A stretch of DNA of 38,889 nt, taken from assembly GCA_029259545.1 (NCBI GenBank), contig JAPHEE010000016.1, positions 1 to 38,889 on the forward strand, written 5' to 3'. Positions 8,113 through 17,280 of this stretch are shown one piece after another (positions within the stretch are counted from its first letter, which is position 1; the number at the start of each line of letters is the position of its first letter). The notes beneath the pieces are model-generated. The model searched no databases. It saw only the letters and a list, made by a program, of their open reading frames with translations, and had not been told where the DNA came from. The translations under genes and the position numbers were made by a program. This DNA is from Candidatus Alkanophaga volatiphilum. GTDB taxonomy: Archaea > Halobacteriota > Syntropharchaeia > Alkanophagales > B39-G2.

Positions 8113-9461
8113 GATATGACTATGTCATTATAGGAAACTCTGCAGGAGGTATTGGCTGCATCGAGGCAATAAGGGAGCTAGATGAAGCTTCAAGTGTGGC
8201 GATAATCGCTGCTGAGAAGTACCACGCCTACTCCAGAGCATTGATTCCATACTATTTGGATGGTAAGATAGAGCTGGACAAAATCTATTATCGTCCTCCT
8301 GATTTTTACGAAAAAATGGACGTTGATGCGTATTTGGGCGTCAAAGCTGTGGGAATAGACGTGAGCTCGAGGGAGGTCCTGCTGGAGAACGGGGGGCGGA
8401 TAGGTTTTGGGAAGCTTCTGATTGCGACGGGCGGGAGACCTTTCATACCTCCTATCGAGGGACTTTCGGGTCAAAAGAACGTTTTCACCTTCCTGAAGCT
8501 CGACGACGCTATCGGCGTGAAAGAAGCCATAAGTGGGGCTGGAAGCGCCATCGTCCTCGGGGGCGGGATCATCGGGCTGATGGTCGCCGAAGTTTTGAGG
8601 AGAAAAAGTATTGAGGTCACAGTAGTGGAGCTTGCTGACAGAGTTCTTGCACCTGTCGTCGATGCAACGACCTCGAATCTCGTGCAGGAAAAGTTTGCGG
8701 AAAATGGAGTCAAGATCATTCTTCAGAACACGATTACGAAAGTTGTTGGGGAGGAGGAGGTCGAGAAAGTAATTTTGAAGGACGGGAGCGAGCTTCCCAC
8801 CGACTTGCTCATCCTAGCAGTCGGCGTGCGCCCCAACACCGAAGTTGCGAAAAACACACCGATCAAGGTGAACAGGGGCATCGTGGTGAACAAGCACATG
8901 GAGACGTCTGTTGAGGGTATTTACGCCTGCGGCGACTGCGCCGAGATCTACGACTTTGTCTTCGGGGCGAACAGGGTTCTTCCACTCTGGCCGACGGCTT
9001 ACGTTGGCGGGAGGGTCGCAGGTTTCAACATGTGCGGGCGTCGCCGGGAATACACGTATGCGACGAGCATGAACGCCATGCACTTTTTCGATCTCTACAT
9101 CGTGAGCGCCGGGCTTAACGTCCCGAACGACAGCGACGAGTTTGAAATCCTTTGCACGCTCGACGAGCGTCGTCGTATTTACAGGAAGTTCGCGCTCAAG
9201 GATGGACAGATCGCCGGATTCATACTCGCAGGGAGGGTTGACAGAGCCGGGATACTCCTGAAACTCATGAGGGAAGGCGTTAACGTCTCTGAGTTCAAGG
9301 ACAGGCTGTTGAAGGAGGATTTTGGATATGTTGACTTGCCTGAGGAAATCAGATGGGAATTGCTCGGAGACAAGGTGAAGCTGGGGGTGGTTTACGAGTA
9401 TGAGCATGGCGGGCATGGACGTGCGGCGTGTGAGGGGCGGTGCGAGGGGCATGAGGCGTGA
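8109..9461 (+). CDS. FAD/NAD(P)-dependent oxidoreductase, glutamate synthase operon
   Basis: 450-aa pyridine nucleotide-disulphide oxidoreductase family member. The FAD-binding motif is IIGNSAGGIGCIEAI at the N-terminus, the NAD(P) motif is VLGGGIIGLMVAEVL near residue 152, and the second FAD contact is YACGDCAEI near residue 275. The position where CoA-disulphide reductases and NADH oxidases carry their redox-active Cys reads YSRALIPYYLDGK with no Cys, so disulphide chemistry is unlikely. It probably oxidises NAD(P)H and feeds electrons to the ferredoxin and GltB2, replacing the bacterial GltD subunit. The ~25 C-terminal residues (HGGHGRAACEGRCEGHEA) overlap the next gene. Confidence 0.88.
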   Translation: MRYDYVIIGNSAGGIGCIEAIRELDEASSVAIIAAEKYHAYSRALIPYYLDGKIELDKIYYRPPDFYEKMDVDAYLGVKAVGIDVSSREVLLENGGRIGFGKLLIATGGRPFIPPIEGLSGQKNVFTFLKLDDAIGVKEAISGAGSAIVLGGGIIGLMVAEVLRRKSIEVTVVELADRVLAPVVDATTSNLVQEKFAENGVKIILQNTITKVVGEEEVEKVILKDGSELPTDLLILAVGVRPNTEVAKNTPIKVNRGIVVNKHMETSVEGIYACGDCAEIYDFVFGANRVLPLWPTAYVGGRVAGFNMCGRRREYTYATSMNAMHFFDLYIVSAGLNVPNDSDEFEILCTLDERRRIYRKFALKDGQIAGFILAGRVDRAGILLKLMREGVNVSEFKDRLLKEDFGYVDLPEEIRWELLGDKVKLGVVYEYEHGGHGRAACEGRCEGHEA

Positions 9462-10581
9462 GCGTTTGCCTGACAAGGAGCATCAAGCCTGTGGACTGTT
9501 CGGCGTGATAGATAGGAGCGGTCGTAGGTTTGGCGGCAGGGTCGCAATAGAGGCTGTGATGAACATGCGGGTCCGAGGGAATGGACTGGGAGCCGGTTTT
9601 GCCGCGTATGGAATCTATCCCGAGTATAAAGATTATTACGCACTGCACGTAATGTTTCAGGACTGGGACTTGGATGCGAAGCGTGAAGTCGACAAATTCC
9701 TCGAAGCGAACTTTGACATCGTATGCAGTGAGGAAATTCCTACGAACCCCGAGGCTCCCGTGATAGATCCTCCGCTCATTTGGCGTTACTTCGTGATGCC
9801 GCACAAGAAGGGCGAGGAGCGGAGGCTCAGCGACGACGACTACGTGGTGAAGAAAGTGATGCACATAAACACGAAAATAGAGAACGCCTACGTCTTCTCG
9901 TCGGGGAAGGATATGGGCGTATTCAAAGGCGTCGGCTTCCCTGAGGAGATAGCTGAATATTTCATGCTCGAAAAGGAGTACAGAGGGTACATTTGGGTGG
10001 CGCACAGCAGGTTCCCGACGAACACGCCCGGCTGGTGGGGCGGTGCTCATCCGTTCTGCATTTTAGACTGGACTGTTGTCCACAACGGTGAGATCTCGTC
10101 CTACGGCACAAATAAGAGATATCTTGAAATGTACGGTTATTACTGCACGTTGCTTACCGACACGGAGGTCATGGCTTACGCCATTGACCTGCTAATGCGA
10201 CGGCAGCGGCTCCCAATCGAAATAGTTGCGAAAATTCTTGCGCCGCCGATGTGGGACCACATCGATATCATGGACGAGAGACAGAAGCGGCTCTACACGA
10301 CGCTGAGGATGGTCTACGCACCGCTGCTGATAAACGGACCTTGGACGATAATAGTTGCGCACCATGGTGAGATGTTCGGCATAACTGATAGGATAAGGCT
10401 TCGCCCCATAACCGCAGGTGAGAAAGGTGATTTGCTCTTCGTCTCGTCGGAAGAAGCAGCGATTAGAGCAGTCTGCCCCGACCTCGATAGGGTCTTCACG
10501 CCGATGGGCGGCGAGCCTGTGGTGGGCAGGCTTAAGAGCAGAGAGAAGGAGCTGAGGAGGAGAGCGGAAGAGGTGGTTTAG
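9400..10581 (+). CDS. Glutamate synthase subunit 1, class II glutamine amidotransferase (GltB1 type)
   Basis: 393 aa from ATG 9400. In-frame ATGs at 9406, 9415 and 9451 are alternatives; 9451 would cut the overlap with the preceding gene to 11 bp. The catalytic Cys is in EHQACGLFGVIDRSG and must become N-terminal by propeptide removal, so the true start does not change the mature enzyme. Other glutaminase motifs are VAHSRFPTNTPGWWGGAHPF and VVHNGEISSYGTNKRYLE. It hydrolyses glutamine and hands ammonia to GltB2. In bacteria this is the N-terminal part of one GltB chain; archaea and Thermotoga encode it separately. Confidence 0.9.
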   Translation: MSMAGMDVRRVRGGARGMRRERLPDKEHQACGLFGVIDRSGRRFGGRVAIEAVMNMRVRGNGLGAGFAAYGIYPEYKDYYALHVMFQDWDLDAKREVDKFLEANFDIVCSEEIPTNPEAPVIDPPLIWRYFVMPHKKGEERRLSDDDYVVKKVMHINTKIENAYVFSSGKDMGVFKGVGFPEEIAEYFMLEKEYRGYIWVAHSRFPTNTPGWWGGAHPFCILDWTVVHNGEISSYGTNKRYLEMYGYYCTLLTDTEVMAYAIDLLMRRQRLPIEIVAKILAPPMWDHIDIMDERQKRLYTTLRMVYAPLLINGPWTIIVAHHGEMFGITDRIRLRPITAGEKGDLLFVSSEEAAIRAVCPDLDRVFTPMGGEPVVGRLKSREKELRRRAEEVV

Positions 10582-10585
10582 TGGG

Positions 10586-12106
10586 ATGTTCAGCCATCTG
10601 CTCCCGGAATTCATCGTGGAGCGCAGAGACGACCGATGTATAAGATGCAGGGCTTGTGAGCGGCAGTGCTCCTTCGAGGTTCATAGGTACGACGAGGAGC
10701 TGGACAGGATGTTCTCCGACGAGAAGAGGTGCGTCGGCTGCCAGAGGTGCGCCGTGTTGTGCCCGACGGGCGCTTTAATAGTAAGACCGCACCCCGGGGA
10801 GTACCGGCGGAACGCCAACTGGACGGGGGAGCGGATTCAGGACCTGAAGAAGCAGGCTGAGACCGGCGGCGTCGTCCTGACCGGGAGCGGCAACGACAAA
10901 CCCTACCGCATCTATTGGGACCACATCGTTCTGAACGCCTCGCAGGTCACGAATCCTTCGATCGACCCGCTGCGTGAGCCCATGGAGCTGAGGACGTTCC
11001 TTGGCAGGAAGCCCGATGTGTTGGAGCTCAGATTCAACGGCGGCGACTATGAAGACGTGGAAATAGCGACGGAGTTGCATCCAAACGTGATGATAGAAAC
11101 GCCGATAGTATTTTCGGCGATGTCCTACGGCGCACTAAGCTATCAGGCTTTCAAGGCGCTGGCGATGGCAGCGAGCGAGTACGGGACGCTGTTCAACACC
11201 GGTGAGGGCGGACTCCCGAGAGAATTGCGAAAATACGGTAAGAATGCGATCGTGCAGTGCGCGAGCGGGAGGTTCGGCGTTGATCCTGAGTATCTGAACT
11301 GCGCGGCGGTTATTGAAATCAAAATAGGGCAGGGTGCAAAGCCTGGAATCGGCGGACACCTGCCGGGCGAGAAAGTGACGCTGCCGATCTCGGTGACGAG
11401 GATGATCCCGGAGGGCACTGACGCGCTCTCGCCTGCGCCACAGCACGATATCTACTCCATCGAAGATCTAAGCATGCTCATCTACGCCTTAAAGGAGGCG
11501 ACGAACTACGAAAAGCCTGTAAGCGTGAAGATAGCGGCGGTGCACAACGTCGCGGCGATCGCAAGCGGGATGGTCAGAGCCGGCGCCGACATAATTGCGA
11601 TCGACGGCTTACGAGGCGGAACAGGGGCGGCGCCGAAGATCATCAGGGACAACGTCGGGATACCCATCGAGCTCGCACTGGCAGCCGTAGACAGAAGGCT
11701 ACGTGAGGAAGGCATAAGAAACAAGTGTTCGATTCTTGTCGCTGGCGGCTTCAGGTGCAGCGCCGACGTCGTTAAAGCCATAGCGCTAGGAGCGGATGCC
11801 GTTTACATCGGCACACCCGCTCTGGTTGCGATGGGCTGCACGCTATGTCAGAAGTGTTACACTGGGAAGTGCAACTGGGGCATCTGCACGCAAGATCCCT
11901 ATCTCTCAAGGCGACTGAACCCAGAAATCGGTGCAAAGCGTCTTGTGAACCTACTGCGGGCTTGGAGTCTTGAGATAAAGGAGATGCTCGGCGGGATGGG
12001 CATAAATGCCATCGAAAGCCTCAGGGGTAATAGGGACCACCTGCGGGGCGTGGGGCTCGAGGATTGGGAGCTTGAGGTTCTTGGCATAAAGGGGGCTGGA
12101 GAGTAA
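10586..12106 (+). CDS. Glutamate synthase subunit 2, FMN and Fe-S synthase subunit (GltB2 type)
   Basis: 506 aa. Residues ~18-70 carry two [4Fe-4S] motifs (CIRCRACERQCSFEVH, CVGCQRCAVLCPTGAL), an addition typical of archaeal-type glutamate synthase. The FMN barrel follows: FSAMSYGALSYQAFKALA, GQGAKPGIGGHLPGEKV, IDGLRGGTGAAP. Near residue 411, CTLCQKCYTGKCNWGIC supplies the 3Fe-4S ligands. It converts 2-oxoglutarate and ammonia to glutamate using ferredoxin-derived electrons. It starts 4 bp after the GltB1 stop and overlaps the GltB3 ATG by one base. Confidence 0.94.
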   Translation: MFSHLLPEFIVERRDDRCIRCRACERQCSFEVHRYDEELDRMFSDEKRCVGCQRCAVLCPTGALIVRPHPGEYRRNANWTGERIQDLKKQAETGGVVLTGSGNDKPYRIYWDHIVLNASQVTNPSIDPLREPMELRTFLGRKPDVLELRFNGGDYEDVEIATELHPNVMIETPIVFSAMSYGALSYQAFKALAMAASEYGTLFNTGEGGLPRELRKYGKNAIVQCASGRFGVDPEYLNCAAVIEIKIGQGAKPGIGGHLPGEKVTLPISVTRMIPEGTDALSPAPQHDIYSIEDLSMLIYALKEATNYEKPVSVKIAAVHNVAAIASGMVRAGADIIAIDGLRGGTGAAPKIIRDNVGIPIELALAAVDRRLREEGIRNKCSILVAGGFRCSADVVKAIALGADAVYIGTPALVAMGCTLCQKCYTGKCNWGICTQDPYLSRRLNPEIGAKRLVNLLRAWSLEIKEMLGGMGINAIESLRGNRDHLRGVGLEDWELEVLGIKGAGE

Positions 12107-12951
12107 TGGTGGAGTACTCTATAGGTGGTCTTCGGGACATGTTCTTAGGGAATGTGCGCCGTCTCAAAGAGATTCTAAAATATGCAAAGATAAGCAGCGA
12201 TGTCGCCGAGATCGATGCCTCGAATCTCGTCCACAAGGAAGTAAACGACCTAATGCGGTATTGCGCCCTGCAAGGAGTCAGGAGGATCGTTTTGAAGGGC
12301 GTGCGCGGGCAACGCTACATCGGGACTCGCCTCTACTTTCCAGATCCAAGACCGAAGCTTGAAATAGAGATCCATGGGTTTCCGGGAAACGACCTCGGTG
12401 CCTTCCTCGACGGGCACCGCATCGTTGTCTATGGAAACGCTCAGGATGGTGTCGGGAACACGATGGATAGCGGCGAGATCGTCATCTATGGACAGGCAGG
12501 CGATGTCGTTGCAATGTCCATGCGTGGCGGCAGAATCTTCATCAGGGACGACGTTGGCTACAGGACTGCGATCCACATGAAGGAATACAGGGACAAAGTT
12601 CCTGTGCTCGTCGTGGGCGGTACTGCTCAAGACTTCTTTGGCGAGTACATGGCCGGCGGCAGGGTCGTGCTCCTCGGCCTGAACCTCGACGACAAGCCCC
12701 ACCGCGCGAGATACATAGACACGGGCATGCACGGCGGCATCATGTACATCAGGGGTAGGGTGGAGCCTTGGCAGCTCGGCAAGGAAGTGGGCATCGTGGA
12801 CATGGAGGCAGAGGACTGGAAGTTCATCGAAAAGCATGTTGGAGACTTCTGTGAAATTTTTGGAATCAAAGAGGACGAAGTGCTTGGCGGAAGCTTTCTC
12901 AAGCTGAAGCCCGTGACGAAAAGACCTTATGGCAAGGTTTATGCATACTGA
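12106..12951 (+). CDS. Glutamate synthase subunit 3, GXGXG domain (GltB3 type)
   Basis: 281 aa forming the right-handed beta-helix (GXGXG) domain. Repeated Gly-rich turns are visible: YGNAQDGVGNTMDSGEIVIYGQAGDVVAMSMRGGRIFI, VVGGTAQDFFGEYMAGGRVVLLGLN and GMHGGIMYIRGRV. In GltB the domain is structural and lines the ammonia channel. FwdC/FmdC of methanogenesis share the fold, but the direct link to GltB1 and GltB2 settles the assignment. It is the last gene of the operon. No clear terminator hairpin follows. Confidence 0.92.
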   Translation: MVEYSIGGLRDMFLGNVRRLKEILKYAKISSDVAEIDASNLVHKEVNDLMRYCALQGVRRIVLKGVRGQRYIGTRLYFPDPRPKLEIEIHGFPGNDLGAFLDGHRIVVYGNAQDGVGNTMDSGEIVIYGQAGDVVAMSMRGGRIFIRDDVGYRTAIHMKEYRDKVPVLVVGGTAQDFFGEYMAGGRVVLLGLNLDDKPHRARYIDTGMHGGIMYIRGRVEPWQLGKEVGIVDMEAEDWKFIEKHVGDFCEIFGIKEDEVLGGSFLKLKPVTKRPYGKVYAY

Positions 12952-14005
12952 CTTACTGAAACTCAAGGGTTATCACTGTAACGGCTTCTGTTAAAGGAAA
13001 AAGAACGCCGAAGCTGGACCTGTGCAAGAGTAACACAATTTGTGGTAACCTGAATATGCGGCGGTGTAGCCTTAAGGACGCGAGCTCGCAGGTGGAATAT
13101 GTTAGATTTGCATCAAGGCTCCCGATCAGTATTCCGGCTCGGCTGCCGTCGCCTGTGGCAGTTGGCAAAGCTCGCAGCCGGCGTGCGTCATTCCCTCTTG
13201 CATCGTAATCAGAGAGAGGCGAAAATCACGAACTGAAGGATTTAACACTAGCCCCTTCGGTGATACTGGGACGGACAGGAGATTTTGGTCAGATAGAGCG
13301 ACAAGGCGGTAGGATCCGCTTTTCATCGCTTAAACGTTGCTTAAGCTCAAGCTGCGATTGTCTCATGCCCCCCTCTAAAAATGTGGTGCAAGAAGCCCTC
13401 AAAAGCGGGCTCGTTATGCGGAATAGAAGCAGCTTCCGAAGCAGAAGAGGTCTATGTGACGTTTGAGATAAGAAGCTACTGGCGCTCAGAGCAACTCCAG
13501 CGACGCTCACTCGTAAATGCGATTACCGATAGCTCGGCGTCGCTACTATCGCGGTCGTGAAGGCGCAGCTCCCCCATCGGGGAGCGTATATAATAGGAAC
13601 ACATTTATCACGGGGTCACGGTCGACCGCCTCACATTTCTGGGTGCAGGCGGCGCTCCGAGGTGATGAGGGCGGTTCTGTGCTTCGCTCGGCGTGGGCGA
13701 CCGCACGGGCCTAACCAAGCCGAGGAGCGTGGGCGAGACGCCAAAACGCACAGCGACGCACGCCAGGGACTACAAGCCACCTGTTTCAACGGGGGGTAGT
13801 TGACGAAGCTATAGAATTCATTGGCATCGGGCTTATGCAGCTCATAACTGGATCGAATTTTCATACCTTATTTTGACGCGGCGGCAGAATTCAGGAGCTG
13901 TCAAGTTGGATACTGCCAAATGGAACGCCCTAGTTATACCAGAAAAGTCCCTTTTTGAATCCATCTATGCGCACTCTGCGCGCGTTCGCGCTGCCGACGA
14001 CACTG
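12952..14005. other. 1.05-kb gap without a supportable gene
   Basis: All ORFs here are short (64-80 aa), mutually overlapping and without motifs. A perfect small hairpin GCTCCCC-catc-GGGGAGC occurs at 13568-13585, directly followed by a TATA-like gtatataata (13586-13595) with no gene at the expected distance. It looks like decayed DNA, perhaps old insertion-sequence remains. Confidence 0.5.
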
Positions 14006-16192
14006 TTAGGAGATGAAATCTGAGGGCTGTGGCATTTCGAGCTTCAGCCCCTTTCTCTTCCTTATCTTCATGACAGTGTCATGGAACAACGCTTGTGGAA
14101 TCGGCTCGAAGCCTGCGAACTCTGTGCTCCAGAGCGCACGTCCTTCCGTCGCGGACCGTATGTCGCCGGCGAAGCCAAACATCTCCGCAACGGGCGCCTT
14201 AGCTTTTACAGTAACCATGTCGCCCTCCATATTGATGTCGAGGATCTGTCCTCGGCGTCCTTGCATCTCTCTTGTGACGTTGCCAAGGAGGCTCTGCGGC
14301 GCCGTTATGAATACTTCTTGCATGGGTTCCAGCAGTATGGGCTTTGCCATGAGGATCGCGGCGTTCAGCGCAGCCCTGACTGCCGGGATGACCTGAGCAG
14401 GGCCCCTGTGGATGGCGTCCTCGTGGAGTTTTGCGTCGACGAGCTTGACTTTTATACCTAAGCACCGCTCCCTCGCTAGTGGCCCCTTGCTCATCACGTC
14501 CCTGAAGCCCTCGATGATGAGCTCCATGGTCTCGTTCAGGAACTGAATACCTTTTGTCATATCGATGAGTACGTTACCCTCATAGATGTCAACGACGCCA
14601 CGCGCCTCATCCTTGTTCATGCCCGCTCCTTCGAGAAGCCGCCGCCGTACTTTATCGTCAAGGTCCATCGTAATGCTTCCTTCTTTTATTTTCTCCAAAA
14701 CCTCAGGCTCCAGCGGCTCGACCACGAAGTAGAACCTGTTGTGGCGGTTTGGAGATTTGCCTTCGACCGGCCCTGCGGTTCCTTGGACGGTTTCTCTGTA
14801 GACGACGATGGGCGGCGATACGATTATCGGTATGTTCTCGTCGACGTTGATGCGGTGCGTGACGATTTCGAGGTGCAGCTCGCCCATTCCCGAAATCAGG
14901 TGCTCGCCGGTTTCTTCGTTAAGCTCGATGCGGATCGTCGGATCCTCTTTCGCTATCTTTCGCAGCACTTCAATCAGACGGGGCAAGTCCTTCATGCTTT
15001 TTGCCTCGACCGCAACTGTCACTACGGGCTCGCTGTAGTGCCTTATGCTCTCGAAAGGCGTCATATCAACCGTGGAGAGCGTGTCGCCGACCGCCGCGTC
15101 TTTGATACCTGTGATCGCCACGATGTTTCCGGCACAAATTTCATTCACCTCAACACGGTGCTCGCCGATGTAAACGCTGACCTGCTGCACCCTGCCCTTC
15201 CGGTGCTTCCCGACGATGTTGAGCTCCATGCCTTTGCGGAGCGTGCCGCTGAAGAGGCGTCCTGTAACCACCTCGCCAGCGTGCGGATCGACAGTAATAC
15301 CGGTGACGATCATCGCAACCTCGCCGTCCCGGTCACACTTCGCCATACTCTGCCCGATATCGCTTTCGACGTCGCCGCGCCAGATCACTGGAATTCTTAT
15401 CTTTTGCGCATCCAAGGGGTTCGGCAAATGTTTGACGACCATGTCGAGCACGACTTCGTGCGCCGGGCTCTGTTCTGCGAGCTTGTCCATCTCGTTGCGG
15501 GTGCAGTAGTCATAGACCTCGTTGAAGCCGATACCCGTCTTCTGCATGCTCGGCACGCTGATCGCCCACTTGTAGAGGGCAGAGCCGAAAGCGACGCTGC
15601 CCTCGGCGACGTCAAGCCGCCACTCCTCGTATTTGTCGGGTTTCATGCTCTTTATCATCCTGTTCACGCCATCTATGATCCTTGCGAGCCGCGCCTGCAT
15701 CTCTTTCTTGTCCACCTTTAGCTCGTTGATCAGCCTGTCCACCTTATTGATGAAGAGGACGGGCTTGACGTTCTCCCTTAGAGCTTGACGGAGCACGGTT
15801 TCCGTCTGCGGCATTATGCCCTCGACGGCGTCCACGACGACTATTGCGCCGTCGACCGCCCTTAAAGCCCTAGTGACGCCGCCGCCGAAGTCCACGTGCC
15901 CGGGCGTGTCTATCAGGTTTATCAGATATTCGTTGCCCTCGAACTCGTGGACCATCGAGACGTTCGCCGAGAAGATCGTGATGCCGCGCTGTTGCTCCAA
16001 GTAGTAGAAATCGGTAAAGAGCTGCTCACCCGCAAGCTCCTTAGAGATTATGCCAGCACCTGCGAGGAGGTTATCCGTCAGCGTGGTCTTCCCGTGGTCG
16101 ATATGGGCGATTATCCCGATGTTCCTGATACGCTCTGGCTTGTCCATCAGCACCTTTATCCTTTCCACAACTTTCTTGCCCCTTGTTGCCAT
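14006..16192 (-). CDS. fusA: Translation elongation factor aEF-2
   Basis: 728-aa translocation GTPase of normal archaeal length. G1 AHIDHGKTT is at residues 29-37, G2 lies in EQQRGITI, G3 is DTPGH and G4 is NKVD. Domain IV carries [16 protein letters not shown], which holds the histidine converted to diphthamide. Deviations: the stretch before RGITI reads [10 protein letters not shown] instead of the common DxDEQEQxA form, and VDFGG is followed by GVTRAL where most homologues have DVTRAM. It stands alone, divergent from the IS relic. A TATA-like ttattaaag on the minus strand near 16271-16282 gives a leader of about 60 nt. The 326-aa plus-strand ORF inside it is a shadow. Confidence 0.96.
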   Translation of the reverse strand: MATRGKKVVERIKVLMDKPERIRNIGIIAHIDHGKTTLTDNLLAGAGIISKELAGEQLFTDFYYLEQQRGITIFSANVSMVHEFEGNEYLINLIDTPGHVDFGGGVTRALRAVDGAIVVVDAVEGIMPQTETVLRQALRENVKPVLFINKVDRLINELKVDKKEMQARLARIIDGVNRMIKSMKPDKYEEWRLDVAEGSVAFGSALYKWAISVPSMQKTGIGFNEVYDYCTRNEMDKLAEQSPAHEVVLDMVVKHLPNPLDAQKIRIPVIWRGDVESDIGQSMAKCDRDGEVAMIVTGITVDPHAGEVVTGRLFSGTLRKGMELNIVGKHRKGRVQQVSVYIGEHRVEVNEICAGNIVAITGIKDAAVGDTLSTVDMTPFESIRHYSEPVVTVAVEAKSMKDLPRLIEVLRKIAKEDPTIRIELNEETGEHLISGMGELHLEIVTHRINVDENIPIIVSPPIVVYRETVQGTAGPVEGKSPNRHNRFYFVVEPLEPEVLEKIKEGSITMDLDDKVRRRLLEGAGMNKDEARGVVDIYEGNVLIDMTKGIQFLNETMELIIEGFRDVMSKGPLARERCLGIKVKLVDAKLHEDAIHRGPAQVIPAVRAALNAAILMAKPILLEPMQEVFITAPQSLLGNVTREMQGRRGQILDINMEGDMVTVKAKAPVAEMFGFAGDIRSATEGRALWSTEFAGFEPIPQALFHDTVMKIRKRKGLKLEMPQPSDFIS

Positions 16193-16314
16193 TCTTTACT
16201 GCCTCCTTCTTGTCATCTTCTTATTGGGCACCCGTCTTGAAATCTCTTTCCGAGCCCTTCACCGAATCTGGGGCTCACCCTTTAATAATGTTTTGGAGCG
16301 CACCTGGCGTTGCT

Positions 16315-16388
16315 TTACAAAAAGTCGCTAAGAAAGCCCTAAGGGATGAATTGGGGAGGCGGGAGGGGGCTGGTAGTAGTTAATTTTT
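16315..16388 (+). repeat. About 70-bp flank repeat of the tnpB relic (copy 1)
   Basis: The segment from ttacaaaaagtcgctaag to ttaatttttc recurs, inverted and nearly identical, at 23294-23370. Its first ~25 bp recur at 32258-32290. Here it sits immediately upstream of the dead tnpB, as expected for the left flank of an IS605-family element. It can be read as ...LQKVAKKALRDELGRREGAG, so it might alternatively be a coding remnant. Confidence 0.6.
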
Positions 16389-16407
16389 CTCAGTATAAAG
16401 AGCGGAG

Positions 16408-16989
16408 ATAACAAAGACCATCAAGTGCAAGCTCATAGGTCTGACAAAGCGGAAGCGTGAGCTCGCTGGTTTGCTGTGTCGGGGCACGGCACCGCAGTAA
16501 ACCGAAGTTCTACGGAAGGCGAGTCAGAGAGGTTAGAGGAAAGTACTTCCGGCTCAGGAGAAAGCTCGGAAGGGCGAAGAAGCTGAGGGCGATAGAGAAG
16601 ATAGGCGTGAGGAGCGAGGCTCGTAACGACGAGCTTCACAGGTGGCGAGGGACATCGTCGAAGAAGCAGAAAAGCACGACGCTGTAATAGCGATAGGCGA
16701 CTCGGAAGGCGTCAGGAAGATAAAGGGAGGAAGGTAACAGGAAGGTCGATTCGATGTTTTCCATCGCTTGAAGGAGTACAGGTATAAGGCTGGAGCGGGG
16801 CATTCTGGTGATAGAGGTTCCCGAACACAACACATCAAAGCAGTGTTCTAGGTGCGGCTCGCTGCGGACGAAACCCTCTCAGGCGTCTTCATCTGCGAGG
16901 ATTGTGGATACCAGGTCAATGTGGACGTGAACGGCGCAAAGAACATGCTGAAGCGAGCCGTGGTCGCCAATCAACAAAAGTTTATATAA
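16408..16989 (+). pseudogene. tnpB: tnpB (IS200/IS605 OrfB) pseudogene
   Basis: Fragments in all three plus frames line up with TnpB in order: ITKTIKCKLIGLTKRKREL (N-terminus, ATA where ATG is expected); KPKFYGRRVREVRGKYFRLRRKLGRAKKLRAIEK (16512-16610); VARDIVEEAEKHDAVIAIGDSEGVRKIKG (RuvC-II Glu); ILVIEVPEHNTSKQCSRCGS; and GVFICEDCGYQVNVDVNGAKNMLKRA (zinc finger and RuvC-III Asp). At least three frameshifts, an in-frame stop and a large internal deletion removing the GVDxG RuvC-I region make it non-functional. It ends at TAA 16989, inside the TATA box of the next gene pair. Confidence 0.88.
16981..16988 (+). promoter_or_regulatory. TATA box of the AT-rich cassette, overlapping the tnpB stop
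   Basis: TTTATATA is a strong archaeal TATA match 41-48 nt before the preferred start at 17029. The dead tnpB reading frame ends ...AAG TTT ATA TAA within it. Confidence 0.6.
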
Positions 16990-17028
16990 AAGTTATGTTC
17001 TGTAAAAGAAGTTAATAGGAGGATGTCT

Positions 17029-17265
17029 ATGAGGGAAAAGGATAGGGAAAAGGAGAAAGCAGAGGAATTAATGACCAACGCTGATTTTGCGTTAGATCTG
17101 ATGTTAGGAATAGAAAAACTAGCAAGAGACTTGACGAACAAATACAAAGATATGTTTCCAGAAGACCCTACCGAGAAAGCAAAGATATTTTGTTACTGCT
17201 TAATAGAGGGGGCATCAGCCAATATATCTAACAATGTAAAATCTCTTGCGAGAAATCTAAAATGA
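17029..17265 (+). CDS. Small charged helical protein, first gene of AT-rich cassette
   Basis: 78 aa from ATG 17029. The ORF-track start at 17023 touches the Shine-Dalgarno AGGAGG (17017-17022), whereas 17029 has ideal 6-nt spacing. The N-terminus is highly charged (MREKDREKEKAEELM), followed by an amphipathic helical stretch (ALDLMLGIEKLARDLTNKYKDMF) and one Cys pair (FCYCLIEG). No membrane segment and no recognised family. It is visibly richer in A/T than the flanking genes, suggesting recent acquisition. It precedes the nuclease-like gene by 15 bp in the same unit, so an accessory or antitoxin-like role is conceivable but unproven. Confidence 0.7.
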   Translation: MREKDREKEKAEELMTNADFALDLMLGIEKLARDLTNKYKDMFPEDPTEKAKIFCYCLIEGASANISNNVKSLARNLK

Positions 17266-17280
17266 CAAAAGGAGAAGAAG

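Noticed and set aside
9349-10050. 233-aa minus-strand ORF
   Set aside because: Shadow of the GltB1 gene, His/Pro/Arg-rich.
14741-15721. 326-aa plus-strand ORF
   Set aside because: Lies wholly antisense to EF-2, which has all GTPase motifs; the ORF is Asp/Arg/His-rich shadow sequence.
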